NCBI RefSeq assembly: GCF_033115175.1
Contig: NC_084834.1
Span: 117,362,275-117,426,274, forward strand
Source: Lepus europaeus
Taxonomy: Eukaryota > Chordata > Mammalia > Lagomorpha > Leporidae
Direction: 5' to 3'
DNA: 64,000 bases
Shown here: positions 22,595 to 34,865 of the stretch, piece after piece
Layout: every line of letters begins with the position of its first letter
How positions within the stretch are numbered: the stretch's first letter is position 1
The notes under the pieces: generated by a model
The model's database searches: none
What the model saw: only the letters and a program-made list of their open reading frames with translations
What the model was told of the DNA's origin: nothing
Position numbers and translations under genes: made by a program

Positions 22595-22949
22595 TTTACA
22601 TCTGACATTATATACCCATTGAAAAGCAATTCTTCATTAACTCCTGCCTCAAAGTCTAGCAACCACCAGTTTATGCTTCTGTGAGTTTTATAGGTTTATG
22701 TGTCTCATAAAAGTGGAAATTTGCAGTATTTATCCTTTTGTGGCTGGATTATTTCACCTACAATAAATCTCCAGGTTCATGCATATTCCCACCTATGGTA
22801 ACATTCCTTCTTTTTAAAAAGTGAATAACATCTGTCATAGGGATTACATGTATCCATCCAGTGTTCGAAATTCGGTATGTTTCTACAGGTCACCTATTGC
22901 GAATAATGCTGCAACAAACACAGGAGTACAGATATCTCTTTGGCAGTCA
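22595..22949 (-). mobile_element. Ancient L1, antisense, left piece
   Basis: Antisense old-L1 landmarks occur in order: TATACCCATTGAAAAGC, CAACCACCAGTTTATGCTTCTG, TCATAAAAGTGGAAATTTGCAG, GAATAATGCTGCAACAAACAC. The sequence is interrupted at 22950-23105 and continues to about 23190. Confidence 0.75.
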
Positions 22950-22962
22950 TTTCAACTATTTT

Positions 22963-23092
22963 TTTAACTTTTATTTAATGAATATAAATTTCCAAAGTAC
23001 AGCTTATGGATTACAATGGCTTCCCCCCCCCCATAACTTCCCTCCCACCCACAACCCTCCCCTTTCCTGCTCCCTCCCCCCTTCCATTCACG
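22963..23092 (-). mobile_element. Severely truncated rabbit-type L1 3' end
   Basis: Only the last ~130 bases of a rabbit L1 3' UTR are present in reverse: T run, AATATAAATTTCCAAAGTACAG, then the complement of the purine tract with a C9-10 run. Near-identical flanks TTTCAACTATTTT (22950-22962) and TTTCAAGTATTTT (23093-23105) are the target duplication. It interrupts an older L1. Confidence 0.9.
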
Positions 23093-23105
23093 TTTCAAGT
23101 ATTTT

Positions 23106-23190
23106 GTATGGATAAACAGGAATAGTATTGCTAGATTGTACAAGCATTTATGTTTTAACTTGGAAATGAAACTCCATACTGTTTTTCCAT
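23106..23190 (-). mobile_element. Ancient L1, antisense, right piece
   Basis: GGAATAGTATTGCTAGATTG and GAAACTCCATACTGTTTTTCC continue the antisense old-L1 order from 22949. Confidence 0.65.
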
Positions 23191-23191
23191 G

Positions 23192-24333
23192 GCAGGAACA
23201 ACTTACTATTTTATTCCTTTTAGTATTTTTGTTGTCATGGTTGTTGTTGTTGCTCTGTTTGTTCTACATAAGACCACTGGTTGAACTCTGTAATCAATGC
23301 ACAATCATTCTTAGGCATTTAAAATTAACAGAAAAGTGATCTCTGTTAAACATGGGAGTGGAAATAAGAGAGGGAGGAGATATATAGGTTGGCACATGCT
23401 CACTCGGACTTACCTCCAATGGTGGAACTAGAAATGTGCCAGGGGATTTCAAATCAATCTTACCAAGGAGGCAGGTACCAATGCCAGCGCACTTGGTAAA
23501 GTGATAAGTATAAAGACACAACCGATCAAAAAGATAGGGTATGTGTCGAAGAGATTTCACAAATAAGACCAGTGTAAGCAAATAATGAAGGATAGAATTA
23601 AAAGGGAGAGAATGACCCTGCAGGGGAAGCAGGACACACAGCAGACTCATAGAATGGCAAATGCCCAAAACAGCACTCCTGCCTCAGAATCAACCCTTGG
23701 GACATTCAGATCTGGCTAAAAGATCCATGAGTCTCACAGGCATGGAAAGCCATGACACGGTGGCAAAAAACAATCTAAATGAAAGACCCTGGTGAACAAG
23801 ACCCCAGCAGAAGGAACAGGCCATCAAGGAGAGAGGTGCCTTTCTCTGAAGGGAGGAAGGAACCTCCACTGTGACACGGCCTTGACTAAACAAGTTCAGA
23901 GTCGGTGAACTCAAGGGACTTCCACAGCCTAGACAGCTCATAGCAAGAGTCTCGGGTGATTGCTGACGTCATAAATAAGAGTGCCAATTGTTAAATCAAC
24001 AATGGGAGTCACTGGGTACATGCTCCCTACGTAGGATCTCTGTCCTTAATGTGTTTTACTATGAAACTTAAAAACACTACTAGTCGAACAATACCCTATA
24101 CCTTGTGCAGTTGTGTGAATGCAGCCTGTTGAAATCCTTGCTTAATATATACTAAGTTGATCTTCAGTATATGAAGGTAATTGAAAATGAAACTCGATAA
24201 AGGGCAGGATGGGAGAGGGAGAGGGGAGGGCCACGGGAGGGAGGGAGGTTGGGGGGGAAGCCACAACAATACAAAAGTTGCACTTTGTAAATTCATATTT
24301 ATGAAATAAAAAATTTAAAAAAAGAAAAAAAAA
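23192..24333 (+). mobile_element. Rabbit-type L1 3' UTR
   Basis: 5'-truncated L1 that begins in the 3' UTR (TTTTATTCCTTTTAGTATTTTTG) and runs through the shared blocks (GTTGAACTCTGTAATCAATG, GGCATGTACCAATGCC-like, CTTAATGTGTTTTACTATG) to the G-rich purine tract at 24203-24260 and the ATAAAAAATTTAAAAAAAG tail. Noncoding. Confidence 0.92.
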
Positions 24334-24334
24334 G

Positions 24335-25048
24335 AAATCTGATCATTTGCAACAAAATGGAGGAATCTGAAAAACATCATGCTGAGAGGGACAAATATGT
24401 TTATCCTGATCAATAACAACTAACTGATCACCAAAAAGGAAACCTGTTGAAGTGAAATGGACACTGAGAAACAATGACTTGATCAGTTCTTGTCCTGACT
24501 GTCAAGGAACAACTTAGTATTTTATTCCTTTTAGTATTTTTTTGTTCTACTTAATACCATTGGTTGAACTCTGTAATTAACACACAATTATTCTTAGTCA
24601 TTTAAATTTAGCTGAAAAGTGACCCCTGTTAAATATAAGAGTGGAAACAAGAGAGGGAGGAGATGTATAGTTCGGCACGTTTTCACTTGGACTTACCCCT
24701 AATGGTAGAGCTAGAAATGTGCCAGGAGATTCCAATTCATTCCCATAAAGGTGGCATGTACCAATGCCATCTTACTGGTTAAAGTGATCAGTTTAAATTC
24801 ATAATTGATTAAAAAGGTAAATTTAAGTGTCAAAGGGATTACATAAATAAGACCAGTGTCTGCAAATAATAATTGATAGAATTAAAAAGGAGAGAATGAT
24901 CCTACAAGAGAAGCAGAATACACAGCAGACTCATAGAATGGCAGATGTTCTAAACAGCACTCTGGCCTCAGAATCAGTCCTTAAGGATTCCTTAAGGATT
25001 CAGATATGGCTGAAGAGCCCATAAGAGTATGGAAAGCCAAGACACTCT

Positions 25049-25091
<43 letters not shown>

Positions 25092-25665
25092 GAACAAAAA
25101 AAAAAACTAAATGAAAGATCCTGTGAGTGAGATCCCAGAGGAAAGAATGGGCCATCAAAGAAGGATTTACCTTTCTCCTAAGGGAAAACTTCCACTTTGA
25201 CTATGGCCTTGTCTAAATAAGGTCAGAGTTTGCGAACTCAAGAGGCTTTCATAGCCTTGGCAGCTCATAACAAGAGCCTCAGATGATTACTGATGTCATG
25301 AATAAGAATGTCAATTGTTAAATCAACAATGGGGTCACTGTGCACCTGATCCCCATGTAGGATATCTGTCCTTAATGTGTTGTACTATGCGAATTAATGG
25401 TAAAAATACTACTCAAACAGTACTCTATACTTTGTGTGTCCGTGTGGGTGCAGTTTGTTGAAATCTTTTCTTAGTATATATGAAGTTGATCTTCTGTATA
25501 TAAAGATAATTGAAAATGAATCTTGATGAAGAATGAGATGGGAGAGAGAGTGGGAGATGGGATGGTTGTGGGTGGGAGGGAGGTTATGGGGGGAAAAGCC
25601 ACTATAATTCAAAAATTGTACTTTGGAAATTTATATTAAATAAAAATTGGAAAAAAGATTAAAAA
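24335..25665 (+). mobile_element. Rabbit-type L1, 5'-truncated near the ORF2 stop
   Basis: It starts in the last ORF2 codons (TTTGCAACAAAATGGAGGAATC) and extends through the whole 3' UTR to the tail near 25660. It therefore stands head-to-tail behind another L1 3' UTR. A 40-A tract is embedded at 25051-25090. Confidence 0.92.
25051..25090 (+). repeat. A40 homopolymer inside an L1 3' UTR
   Basis: Forty consecutive A residues after GACACTCTGC. Sibling L1 copies have a short A-rich run at the same place (18-19 A near 28376-28393; AAAAAACAATC near 23765), so this looks like slippage expansion. Assembly length is uncertain for such runs. Confidence 0.9.
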
Positions 25666-27131
25666 ATAAGGCTTAGCTCTAATAAGATGCAACATATCTA
25701 CACTCTACTTCTCACTCACTTTACATTATCAATGCCATATTTTTTGTTTCTGTCTTTAACTTCTGTGCTAGAATTAAATATCTTTCATACATCACATTTA
25801 CAGTGTTACCATGTTCTGCATTGATCTATATATTTATCTTAACCTAGACTTTTAAAAATTTTCTATGCATTCATGTTGCTTCTAGTTATTTAAGAAGACT
25901 GTTCTTAACATTTTTTAAATGAAAGTCTAGTGATGATAAAACCAGTCTCTTTCGGTGTACCTGAGACAGTTTTTATATCTTCTTAATTTTTGATGGATAT
26001 TTCCCATATTTAATACCCTTGCTCTTTCTTTTTTTCTTTCAGGTTCATCAATATATCATCCAACTCCCTTTTATCCTTTGAGAATTCTGCTGAGAAACTT
26101 GCTGATACTGTTATAATTACTTCATTTTATGTGACAAGTCATTTTTCTCTCACTGCATTCAATTTGCCCTTTGATTTTTATGTACCTTATTTTTCTTCAT
26201 TCATTTAATCTTACTTGGAATCCATTGAGTTTCCTGGCTCTGGATGTCCATTTGCTTCCATAGATTTAGTTTGTATTCAGCCATTATTTCTTTGAGTAGA
26301 TTTTATAGTCTTTTTTCTTCTTTTTATGGATAATGTGTACACAAATTACTCCCATAATGCATGATCCTCTTGAAACATACCTCTTCTTTCCCTGTCGCAG
26401 TTTCTTTTTCATCCTCTGACTATAATTTCAAATTACTTATGTACTAGTTTGTGGATTCTTTCTGCTATTTGAGGCTTAAGTCCTTTAATAATTTTTCAGT
26501 CAATTTATTATGTTCTTCATCTCTAAGATTTCTGGTTAATTATTTTATATAAATAAAACTCTTTGTTGGCATTCTAATATTGTATATGTATTTTCTCCTG
26601 AACTCATGGAGCACATTCATGACACCAATCAGACATAGAAGATAGTGTGGGAGATCTCTCCAGCCTTCCCTTTCTACGTGTTTTCTCTGGAGTTGTGTGT
26701 GTAAATTCCAGGTCAGAGAGACTGGTTTAACTTTACAGGTATTTGTAATCTCTTTCTCTTCTCTGTTTTTTTTTGTTGTTGTTCTGTGGACCTGGTGATG
26801 CAGCAGGATGCCCTCAGCTGTTTTCTCAGGGGACGTAGGTGTCTACCACGTGCCAGGTTTCATCAGTGCTCTGACACAAGGGAAGCAGAAGCCTGATCTT
26901 TTGGAAGCATCCCAAAAAGTGGAATACTGGATGCACAGTCCAGATCTTTTCCTTTTAGGGAAAAGCTTCTAGTTTTGGCTTCTGGAGCTTTCTCTAGATT
27001 GATCCGGGGAAGGGGATTGTGGTGAGTGGGTATTTGCTAGTTCATTGCATCCTTGTACTCAGTGACCCTCATCATGGAATCATTTGTTTGCCGTGCTTAG
27101 ATTTTGGCAAAGGAGAAAGATATTCATTGAT
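25666..27131. other. Stretch holding a very old LINE-like relic
   Basis: From about 26060 to 26560 the sequence resembles the antisense of a widespread ancient mammalian LINE: TCTGCTGAGAAACTTGCTGATACTG, TATGTGACAAGTCATTTTTCTC, CAGCCATTATTTCTTTGAGTAG, CCCATAATGCATGATCC, in that order. The remainder, including 26640-27130, I cannot assign. Confidence 0.4.
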
Positions 27132-27148
27132 GAAATCCAGAAGAATGA

Positions 27149-28959
27149 TATTTGTCTCTTCGGGACTGGCGTAATTCACTCAGCATGATGTTTTCCAGAT
27201 TCCTCCATTTTGTTGCAAAAGACCGGGTTTCATTGTTTTTGACTGCTGTATAGTATTCTATGGAGTACATGTCCCATAATTTCTTTATCCAGTCTACTGT
27301 TGATGGGCATTTGGGTTGGTTCCAGGTCTTAGCTATTGTGAATTGAGCTGCAATAAACATTAAGGTGCAGACAGTTTTTTGTTTGCCAATTTCATTTCCT
27401 TTGAGTAAATTCCAAGGAGTGGGATGGCTGGGTTGCATCTGTTTTTGGTAGATTTCTGAATGTGAGCCATTCTCACTGGGGTGAGGTGAAACCTCATTGT
27501 GGTTTTGATTTGCATCTGATTTGCTAGTGATCTTGAACATTTTTTCATGTGTCTGTTGGCCATTTGGATTTCCTCTTTTGAAAAATGTCTATTTAGGTCC
27601 TTGGCCCATCTCTTGAGTGGGTTGTTTGTTTTTTCTTGTGGAGATTCTTCATCTCTTTGTAGATTCTAGTTATTAAATCTTTATAGCTCCCCCAAAGGGA
27701 CAAACATCATATGTTCTTCCTGATCAGTGACAACTAACTGAGCACCAAAGGGGAAACCTGTTGAAGTGAAATGGACACTATGAGAAACAGTGACTTGATC
27801 AGCCCTTGTCCTGATTGTTGATGTATAATTTAATACTTTATCCCGTTTAGTATTTTTTTTTTCATTCCACTTAATACTATTGGTTGAACTCTGTAATTAA
27901 CACACAATTATTCTTAGGTGTTTAAATTTAACTGAAAAGTGATCCCTGTTAAATATAAGAGTGGGAATAAGAGAGGGAGGAGATGTACAATTTGGGACAT
28001 GCTCAATCGGACTTGCCTCAAATGGTGGAGTTAGAAATGTGCCAGGGGATTCCAATACAATCCCATCAAGGTGGCATGTACCAATGCCATCTAACTAGTC
28101 AAAATGATCAGTTTCAGTTCATAATTGATTATAATGATAGGACTAAGAGTCAAAGGGATGACATAAATAAGACTAGTTTCTGCTAATACTAACTGATAGA
28201 ATAAAAAGGGGAGAGAACCATCCAACATGGGAAGTGGGATACACAGCAGACTCATAGAATGGCAGATGTCCCAAACAGCACTCTGGCCTCAGAAACAGCA
28301 TTTAAGGCATTCAGATCTGGCTCAAGAGCCCATGAGAACATTTCAGGCATGGAAAGCCAAGACACTCTGGGGAGGAAAAAAAAAAAAAAAAACCTAAATG
28401 AAAGATCTCTGCAAGTGAGATCCCAGTGAAAAGAACGGGGCCATCAAAGAAGGAGGTACCTTTCTCTGAAGGGAGGAGAGAACTTCCACTTTAACTATGA
28501 CCTTGTCGGAATAAGATCGAAGTCGGCGAACCCTAAAGGCTTCCATAGCCTTGGCAACTCATGACTAGAGCCTAAGGAGATTTCTGGCGCCATAAACAAG
28601 AGTGTCAAATTGTTAAGTCAACAACAGGAGTCACTGTGTACTTACTCCTCATGTAGGATCTCTGTCCTTAATGTGTCGTTCAATGTGAATTAATTCTATA
28701 ACTAGTACTGAAACAGTATTTTACACTTTGTGTTTCTGTGTGGGTGCAAACTGATGAAATCTTTACTTAATATATACTAAATGGATCTTCTATATATAAA
28801 GATAATTAAAAATGAATCTTGATGTGAATGGAATGGGAGAGAGAGTGGGAGAGGGGAGGGTTGCGGGTGGAAGGGAAGTTATGGGGTGGAAAAAGCCATT
28901 GTAATCCATAAACTGTACTTTGGAAATTTATATTTACTAAATAAAAGTTTAAAAAAAAA
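27149..28959 (+). mobile_element. Rabbit-type L1 with 5' inversion (twin-primed)
   Basis: Left part 27149-27687 is antisense ORF2 C-terminus; its frame (27124-27540, minus) includes [20 protein letters not shown] and [19 protein letters not shown]. Right part 27688-28959 is the sense 3' UTR with purine tract (28832-28885) and A-rich tail. Exact 17-bp duplications GAAATCCAGAAGAATGA lie at 27132-27148 and 28960-28976. The left end corresponds to the L1 position where the right part begins, as twin priming predicts. The insert is 5'-truncated and inactive. Confidence 0.95.
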
Positions 28960-28976
28960 GAAATCCAGAAGAATGA

Positions 28977-29262
28977 GAATATCTGTTGAATGGTCCCAAC
29001 CTATCCTTCTCTCTATACTGAGAAACTAGAACTTATAGCTCCAATTAATCATTGGAAGACATAAGAAATGCCCTTTACTTAAATAAACAAACATGAATGG
29101 GACATAAAAAGATTATCAATATCATAAACCATTAAAGAAATATAAATCAAACCATTAATCAATTTTATAACCATTAAGATGATTATAATCAGAAATAAAA
29201 ATAATAAGTATTGACAAGGATATTGAGGAATTAAAACCTTCATTCAACACTTAAGGGAGTAT
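28977..29262. other. Single-copy stretch
   Basis: Rich in A; possibly an old L1 relic (CAAACCATTAATCAATTTTATAACC), not secure. Confidence 0.35.
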
Positions 29263-29276
29263 AAAATCGTGTATCT

Positions 29277-29300
29277 TTATTTATTTATTTATTTATCTAT

Positions 29301-29332
<32 letters not shown>

Positions 29333-29636
29333 AAGGCTGAGTTACACAGAGCGAGAAGAAATGGCAGAGAGCGAGAGAGGTGTTCCAACCACTGGTTCAC
29401 TCCCCAAGTGGCCACAATGCCCAGAGCTGGGCTGATCCAAACCAGGATCCAGGAGCTTCTTCTTGGTCTCCCACATGGGTGCAGGGGACCAAAGACTTGG
29501 GCCATCTTCTACTGCTTTCCCAGGCCATAGCAGAGAGCTGGATGGAAAGTGGAGCAGCCAGGTCTTGAACTGGCGCCTGTATGGGATGCTGGCACTGCAA
29601 ATGGCAGCTTTACTTGCTAGGCCACAGTGCCAGCCC
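29277..29636 (-). mobile_element. CSINE with expanded (TTTA)n tail
   Basis: Reversed C repeat; the TTTATTTATTTA end has expanded into about 14 units (29277-29331). The head is CTAGGCCACAGTGCCAGCCCC. Flanks AAAATCGTGTATCTTTA and AAAATGGTGCATCATCTTTA look like an aged target duplication. Confidence 0.93.
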
Positions 29637-29655
29637 CAAAATGGTGCATCATCTT

Positions 29656-30409
29656 TAGAAAATATTCTCTTAGTTTCTAAATATGTTAAACAGAGTACTG
29701 CACAGCCTAGCATTTTGTTCTCATGCCCACACAAAAGTTACACATAAACATTAGTTGTATCAGCAATCATAATAGCAATAGTGCCTGAATTATTGCTTAA
29801 TTAGTATTTTAAAATATAAAAGATTTATTAAATGTTATGTGTTCAAATATGAGCTTATACATAAAGTTTAAAATTATATTAATTACTGCATTGGTCTGGG
29901 AGAGATGTGATTAGAGGAACATTCATGAGCAGAGCCTTCTTTTTGGGTTGATAAGGCATGATGAAATTATAGTGGTTAAGCATCTTTGGCTGCATAAATT
30001 AAAAAAAAAACTTGAGTATATGTTTTAAATGGAGGAGCATTTCATTGCATATGAAATATATGAGTGCATTAATAGTTATGGATAATGTAATTATCCATAT
30101 TGTTATTCTGATTAACTTTATGTCACTCATAATTTGCATTGTTTTGCTTTTTAGCAGAATACAATGATTTACTGTGCCTAATATTTTATCAAACTATTGT
30201 AAATTGAATTACATCTGACAATACAAATCAATATCCCATTTCCTAATAATAATCTCTGATTTCTATATGAATAAATTTAATTTTTTGATTAAATGTTATC
30301 ATAGTATTGGATAACTTTTATTTTACTTTGTGTGCTAAGCAGGCTACAAATAATATGTATAAAATAGGTGCTTGAAAGCTATATATCTATTGAAAGAAAA
30401 TCATTGATC
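29656..30409. other. AT-rich single-copy stretch
   Basis: No gene. An inverted repeat TATGGATAAT / ATTATCCATA (30077-30086 and 30090-30099) and octamer-like TGCATATGAAAT and ATTTGCAT motifs occur close together; see findings. Confidence 0.4.
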
Positions 30410-30852
30410 TTAAAATTTATTAGTATATACTGAACTGATCTTCGGTATATAAAGATGATTGAAAATGAAAAAAAAAACTTGGTTTTAAATTGGACATTGG
30501 ATAGAAAATTAATCAATTTTTAAAAAATATCATGTAGGATCTCGGTCCTTAATGTGCTGTACATTGTGATTTAATGCTATAACTAATACTCCAACAGTAT
30601 TTTTTACTTTGTGTTGCTATGTGGGTGCAAACTGTTGAAATCTTTACTTAATATATACTAAACTGATCTTCTGTATAAAAAGAGAATTGAAAATTAATCT
30701 TGATGTGAATGGAAGGGGAGAGGGAACGGGAAAGGGGAGGGTTGCGTGTGGGAAGGAAGTTATGGGGTGGGGGAAGCCATTGTAATCCATAAGCTGTACT
30801 TTGGAAATTTATATCCATTAAATAAAAGTTTCAAAAAATTATTAATTAATTT
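30410..30852 (+). mobile_element. L1 3' UTR of a duplicated-3'-UTR type
   Basis: It starts in one copy of the 3' UTR (TTAGTATATACTGAACTGATC), passes through an A10 run and a ~70-bp spacer (30477-30530) and enters a second 3' UTR copy at ATCATGTAGGATCTCGGTCC, ending at the tail near 30840. The same arrangement occurs in reverse at 46309-46962. Confidence 0.85.
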
Positions 30853-30864
30853 ATTTATTTTTAT

Positions 30865-32894
30865 TTAGTAAATATAAATTTCCAAAGTACAGTTTATGGA
30901 TTACAATGGCTTTCCCCCACATAATTTCCCTCCCACTCGCACCCCTCCCATCTCCCGCTCCCTCTCCCATTCCATTCACATCAAGATTCATTTTCAATTA
31001 TCTTCATATACAGAAGATCCATTTAGTATAAATTAAGTAAAGATTTCAACAGTTTGTACCCGCATAGAAACTCAAAGTGTAAAAATACTGTTTCAGTACT
31101 AGTTATAGCATTACTTCACATTAGACAACACATTAAGGACAGATCCCACATGGGGTGTAAGTATACAGTGACTCCTGTTGCTGACTTAACAATTTGACAC
31201 TCCTGTTCATGGCACCAGAAATCTCCCTAGGCTCTAGTCATGAGTTGCCAAGGCTATGGAAGGCTTTTGGGTTTGCCAACTTCAATCTTATTCCGACAGG
31301 GTCATAGGCAAAGTGGAAGTTCTCTCCTCCCTTCAGAGAAAGGTACCTCCTTCTTTGATGGCCCCGTTCTTTCCATTGGGATCTCACTCACAGAAAACTT
31401 TTATTTGGGTCTTCTTTTTTTTCCCAGAGTGTCTTGGCTTTCCATGCCTGAAATACTCTCATGGGCTCTTCAGCCATATCCAAATGCCTTAAGGACTGAT
31501 TCTGAGGACAGAGTGCTATTTAGGACATCTGCCATTCTATGACTCTGCTGTGTATCCTGCTTCCCATGATGGATTGTTCTCTCCCTTTTTGATTCTATCA
31601 GTTAGACTGCTTGGAAAAGACCCCAGAAGCACAGGCAGACAAAGCCATAATTAACATTTGGGATTGCATCAAATTGAGAAGTTTCTGGACTTCAGAAGAA
31701 ACAATCAGGAAAGTGAAAAGGCAAAAGGCAACCGACAGAATGGGAAAAAATATTTGCAAACTATGCAACAGATGAAGGATTGATAACCAGAATCTACAAA
31801 GAAATCAAGAAAATCCACAACAACAGAACAAACAACCCACTTAAGAGATGGGCCAAGGACCTCAATAGGTATTTCTCAAAAGAGGAAATCCAAGTGGCCA
31901 ACAGACACATGAAAAAATGTTCAAGATCACTAGCAATCAGGGAAATGCAAATCAAAACCACAATGAGGTTTCACCTCACCCCTGTTAGAATAGCTCACAT
32001 TCAGAAATCTACCATCAATAGATGCTGGAGAGGATGTGGGGGAAAAGGGACACTAACCCACTGTTGGTGGGAATGCAAACTGGTTAAGCCACTATGGAAG
32101 TCAGTCTGGAGATTCCTCAGAAACCTGAATATAACCCTACCATACAACCCAGCCATCCCACTCCTTGGAATTTACCCAAAGGAAATTAAATTGGGAAGCA
32201 AAAAAGCCATCTGCACCTTAATGTTTATTGCAGCTCAATTCACAATAGCTAAGACCTGGAGCCAACCCAAATGCCCATCAACAGTAGACTGGATAAAGAA
32301 ATTATGGGACATGTACTCTATAGAATACTATACAGCAGTCAAAAAAATGAAATTCAGTCATTTGTAACAAAATGGAGGAATCTGGAAAACATTATGCTGA
32401 GTGAATTATGCCAGTCCCAAAGGACAAATATCATATGTTCTCCCTGATCTGAGCACTAAAGGGGAAACCTGTTGAAGTGAAATGGACACTATGAGAAACA
32501 GTGACTTGATCTGCCCTTGTCCTGATTACTGATGTACAATGTAATACTTTATCCATTTTAGTATTTTTTTTTGTTCTAGTACTAGTGGTTGAACTCTGTA
32601 ATTAACACACAATTATTCTTAGGTGTTTAAATTTTAACTGAAAATTGATCCCTGTTAAATATAAGAGTGGGAATAAGAGAGGAAGGAGATGTATAATTTG
32701 GGACATGCTCAATCGGACTTGCCCCAAATGGTGGAGTTAGAAACGTGCCAGGGGATTCCAATACAATCCCATCAAGGTGGCATGTACCAATGCCATCTCA
32801 CTAGTCCAAGTGATCAATTTCAGTTCACAATTGATCACACTGATAGGTCTAAGAGTCAAAGGGATCACACAAGCTAGACTAGTGTCTGCTAATA
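30865..32894 (-). mobile_element. Rabbit-type L1 with 5' inversion, inserted on the minus strand
   Basis: The 3' UTR (30865-31608) is on the minus strand; the adjoining ORF2 C-terminus and proximal 3' UTR (31612-32894) is on the plus strand. The 195-codon frame 31780-32367 contains the L1 ORF2 C-terminal cysteine motif C-X3-C-X7-H-X4-C (residues 82, 86, 94, 99) and [12 protein letters not shown]; codons before it extend the match to 31625. The break joins CTGCTAATA (32894) and CTAACTGATAG (31608), which are contiguous in the sibling L1 at 28180-28200. Direct repeats ATTTATTTTTAT at 30853-30864 and 32895-32906 flank it. There is no start, endonuclease or reverse-transcriptase domain, so it is not autonomous. 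Confidence 0.93.
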
Positions 32895-32979
32895 ATTTAT
32901 TTTTATACAATAAATGTAGTTATTGAGAATGAATAATGAATTTCTACTAATGTCTACTTTTTAAAAAATGCTTTTAGCC

Positions 32980-33315
32980 ATTATTAATAAAAATCATTTG
33001 AAAGGCAGAATGACAGACATACATGCACACACACACATGTGCACAGGTGTACACAGTGTGAGAGTGTGAGATCTTCCATCTGCAGGTTTACTCCCAAAAT
33101 GGCTGCAACAGGTTTTACCTGATTCTTTTATCCTGAAGCCAGGAAATAGGAACTTCATTCTTGTCTCTCATCTATGTGGCAGGGGGCAAAGTATTTGGGC
33201 CATCTTCCATTGTCTTCCCCAACATGTTAGCAGGAAGCCTGACTGAAAACATGGAGCCGGGACTTGAACCAGAGCTCCAGTATGGGATATTTGCATCACA
33301 GTGCTTAACATTGGA
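32980..33315 (-). mobile_element. CSINE, old copy
   Basis: Reversed, diverged C repeat: AATCATTTGAAAGGCAGAATG at the tail side, a CA-rich stretch (33022-33046) in place of part of the GA section, body with AAATGGCTGCAACAG and head remnants at 33290-33312. Confidence 0.8.
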
Positions 33316-34865
33316 TCCTTAGTCATTTAATATATTTTTCTTGTTTCTATCTCTACATTAAGAACTACACACAAATGTTATATATTTTTGAAGTCTTATG
33401 CTTAATATTGGCCTTAGGCTATCACATTTAAGGACTATATAGGAGTCTGGGCTTTTTTAGCCACGTTACCACTAGGGTTTGGATAGGAGCACTACTAACT
33501 TCTTGCTTGTATGGAAGTAGGCAAATTGCTTGCCTGCATTTGAATATAGTATTCCATGCTTAAAAATGTGATAGTAACAGCCTGCCTCATTGAATTGTAT
33601 GAACACAAAATGAGTGAATACAGAAAGCAACCAATGGCATTACGTGCTCAATGAGACTTAGTCTGTTGCTCCTTCTACTCATGGCCAACTTCTTAGATTT
33701 CCTTTGGTACTTTCTACCACTCAGTCCACTTAACAAAGAGTTAGCACTTGACTCTTTCTAAATGTCTACATAGTATAAAATTAATCTATAAATGCATGTC
33801 TGCTAACCTACTTTTATCTCTTTCAAAGCATTTATGAGACAAGTATAAAATAACAATATCAAATAATGCTATTATCTAGCATACTTCGATGTTCTTGTTT
33901 GACTCCAATGCTTCTTCTAATTTTCTCTGTCTAATCATATTTGACAACCTTTTAATTCGTGTATTATAAAATTAAAATAATTGAGGAACTAAAGCTGATG
34001 CTAAAGTAATCTATTACAAATTAGACTTCAGAAATTTGTGTATTGGAGAGCCATTATGTCTACTTCTTTAATAAGTTGAAATGATATGAAAAACAAACTG
34101 TTAATAAAAGACTTGCAACCATGGTTTTTAGCTAATTTAATCAATGGCTAGATAGCATATTTTTAGAATGAACAGTATTATCTTACGTATTGCATTTCAA
34201 TACGTCATAGGTGCACTTGTATTCACTGGTTTAAAACATTATGGAGACTGTCTCATTTATGTTTTATAAGACGATGATGATATTTAAACAAGTCTAACTC
34301 ATTAAATGATGGGAGAAATTTGAATTCAAAAATAATTATATGTATTTCATATCTTTCAATCTAAGATAAGATTTTCATGATTCAGAAACCCCAAGTGGAA
34401 TACAAATCTAATTGTAACTTCAAGGGTGCAGGTGACCAGGTGGAACAGATAAAGCAAACTTTGTGCTTTATTCACAAACTCTCTGCCCCATAGCAAAAGA
34501 GGTCTCCTAGTGACATATATGTGTTATTAACCTGGGTATTAGAGAGCATTTATCTCATAAAACTTATTTATAACCCAATTTACATGATATTTCCAGGGAG
34601 TCTAGCTCATAAATTCTGAACTTCAGGGTTTATTTTCTATAAGCTGTTTTCAACCAGGCTATCCTGTTAAGAATATTCAATCTACCAATATCCTCTTTGT
34701 AGCAAAGGTAGACTGCTTTAAACAGAACTCCAATTATCATACTAATAAGGAAATTAGACCAACTGACTTGCTTTTCTTCTTTTTTTGTGGGAGCATCCCT
34801 TTGATGTGGGCACAGCATGCATCAGGCTATCCCTTTGAATTTTGTATTCCTTTTTATAATTCCAG
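33316..34865. other. AT-rich single-copy stretch upstream of a candidate exon
   Basis: No SINE, L1 or other transposon is recognised in about 1.5 kb, which is unusual for this window. Confidence 0.4.

Noticed and set aside
26041..26070. Strong acceptor-like CTTTTTTTCTTTCAG as exon start
   Set aside because: It runs into sequence resembling an ancient LINE, with stops and no donor.
31780..32367. Longest open frame (195 codons) as a host gene
   Set aside because: Its sequence, including the C-X3-C-X7-H-X4-C motif and [12 protein letters not shown], is the C-terminus of L1 ORF2 in a truncated, inverted copy.
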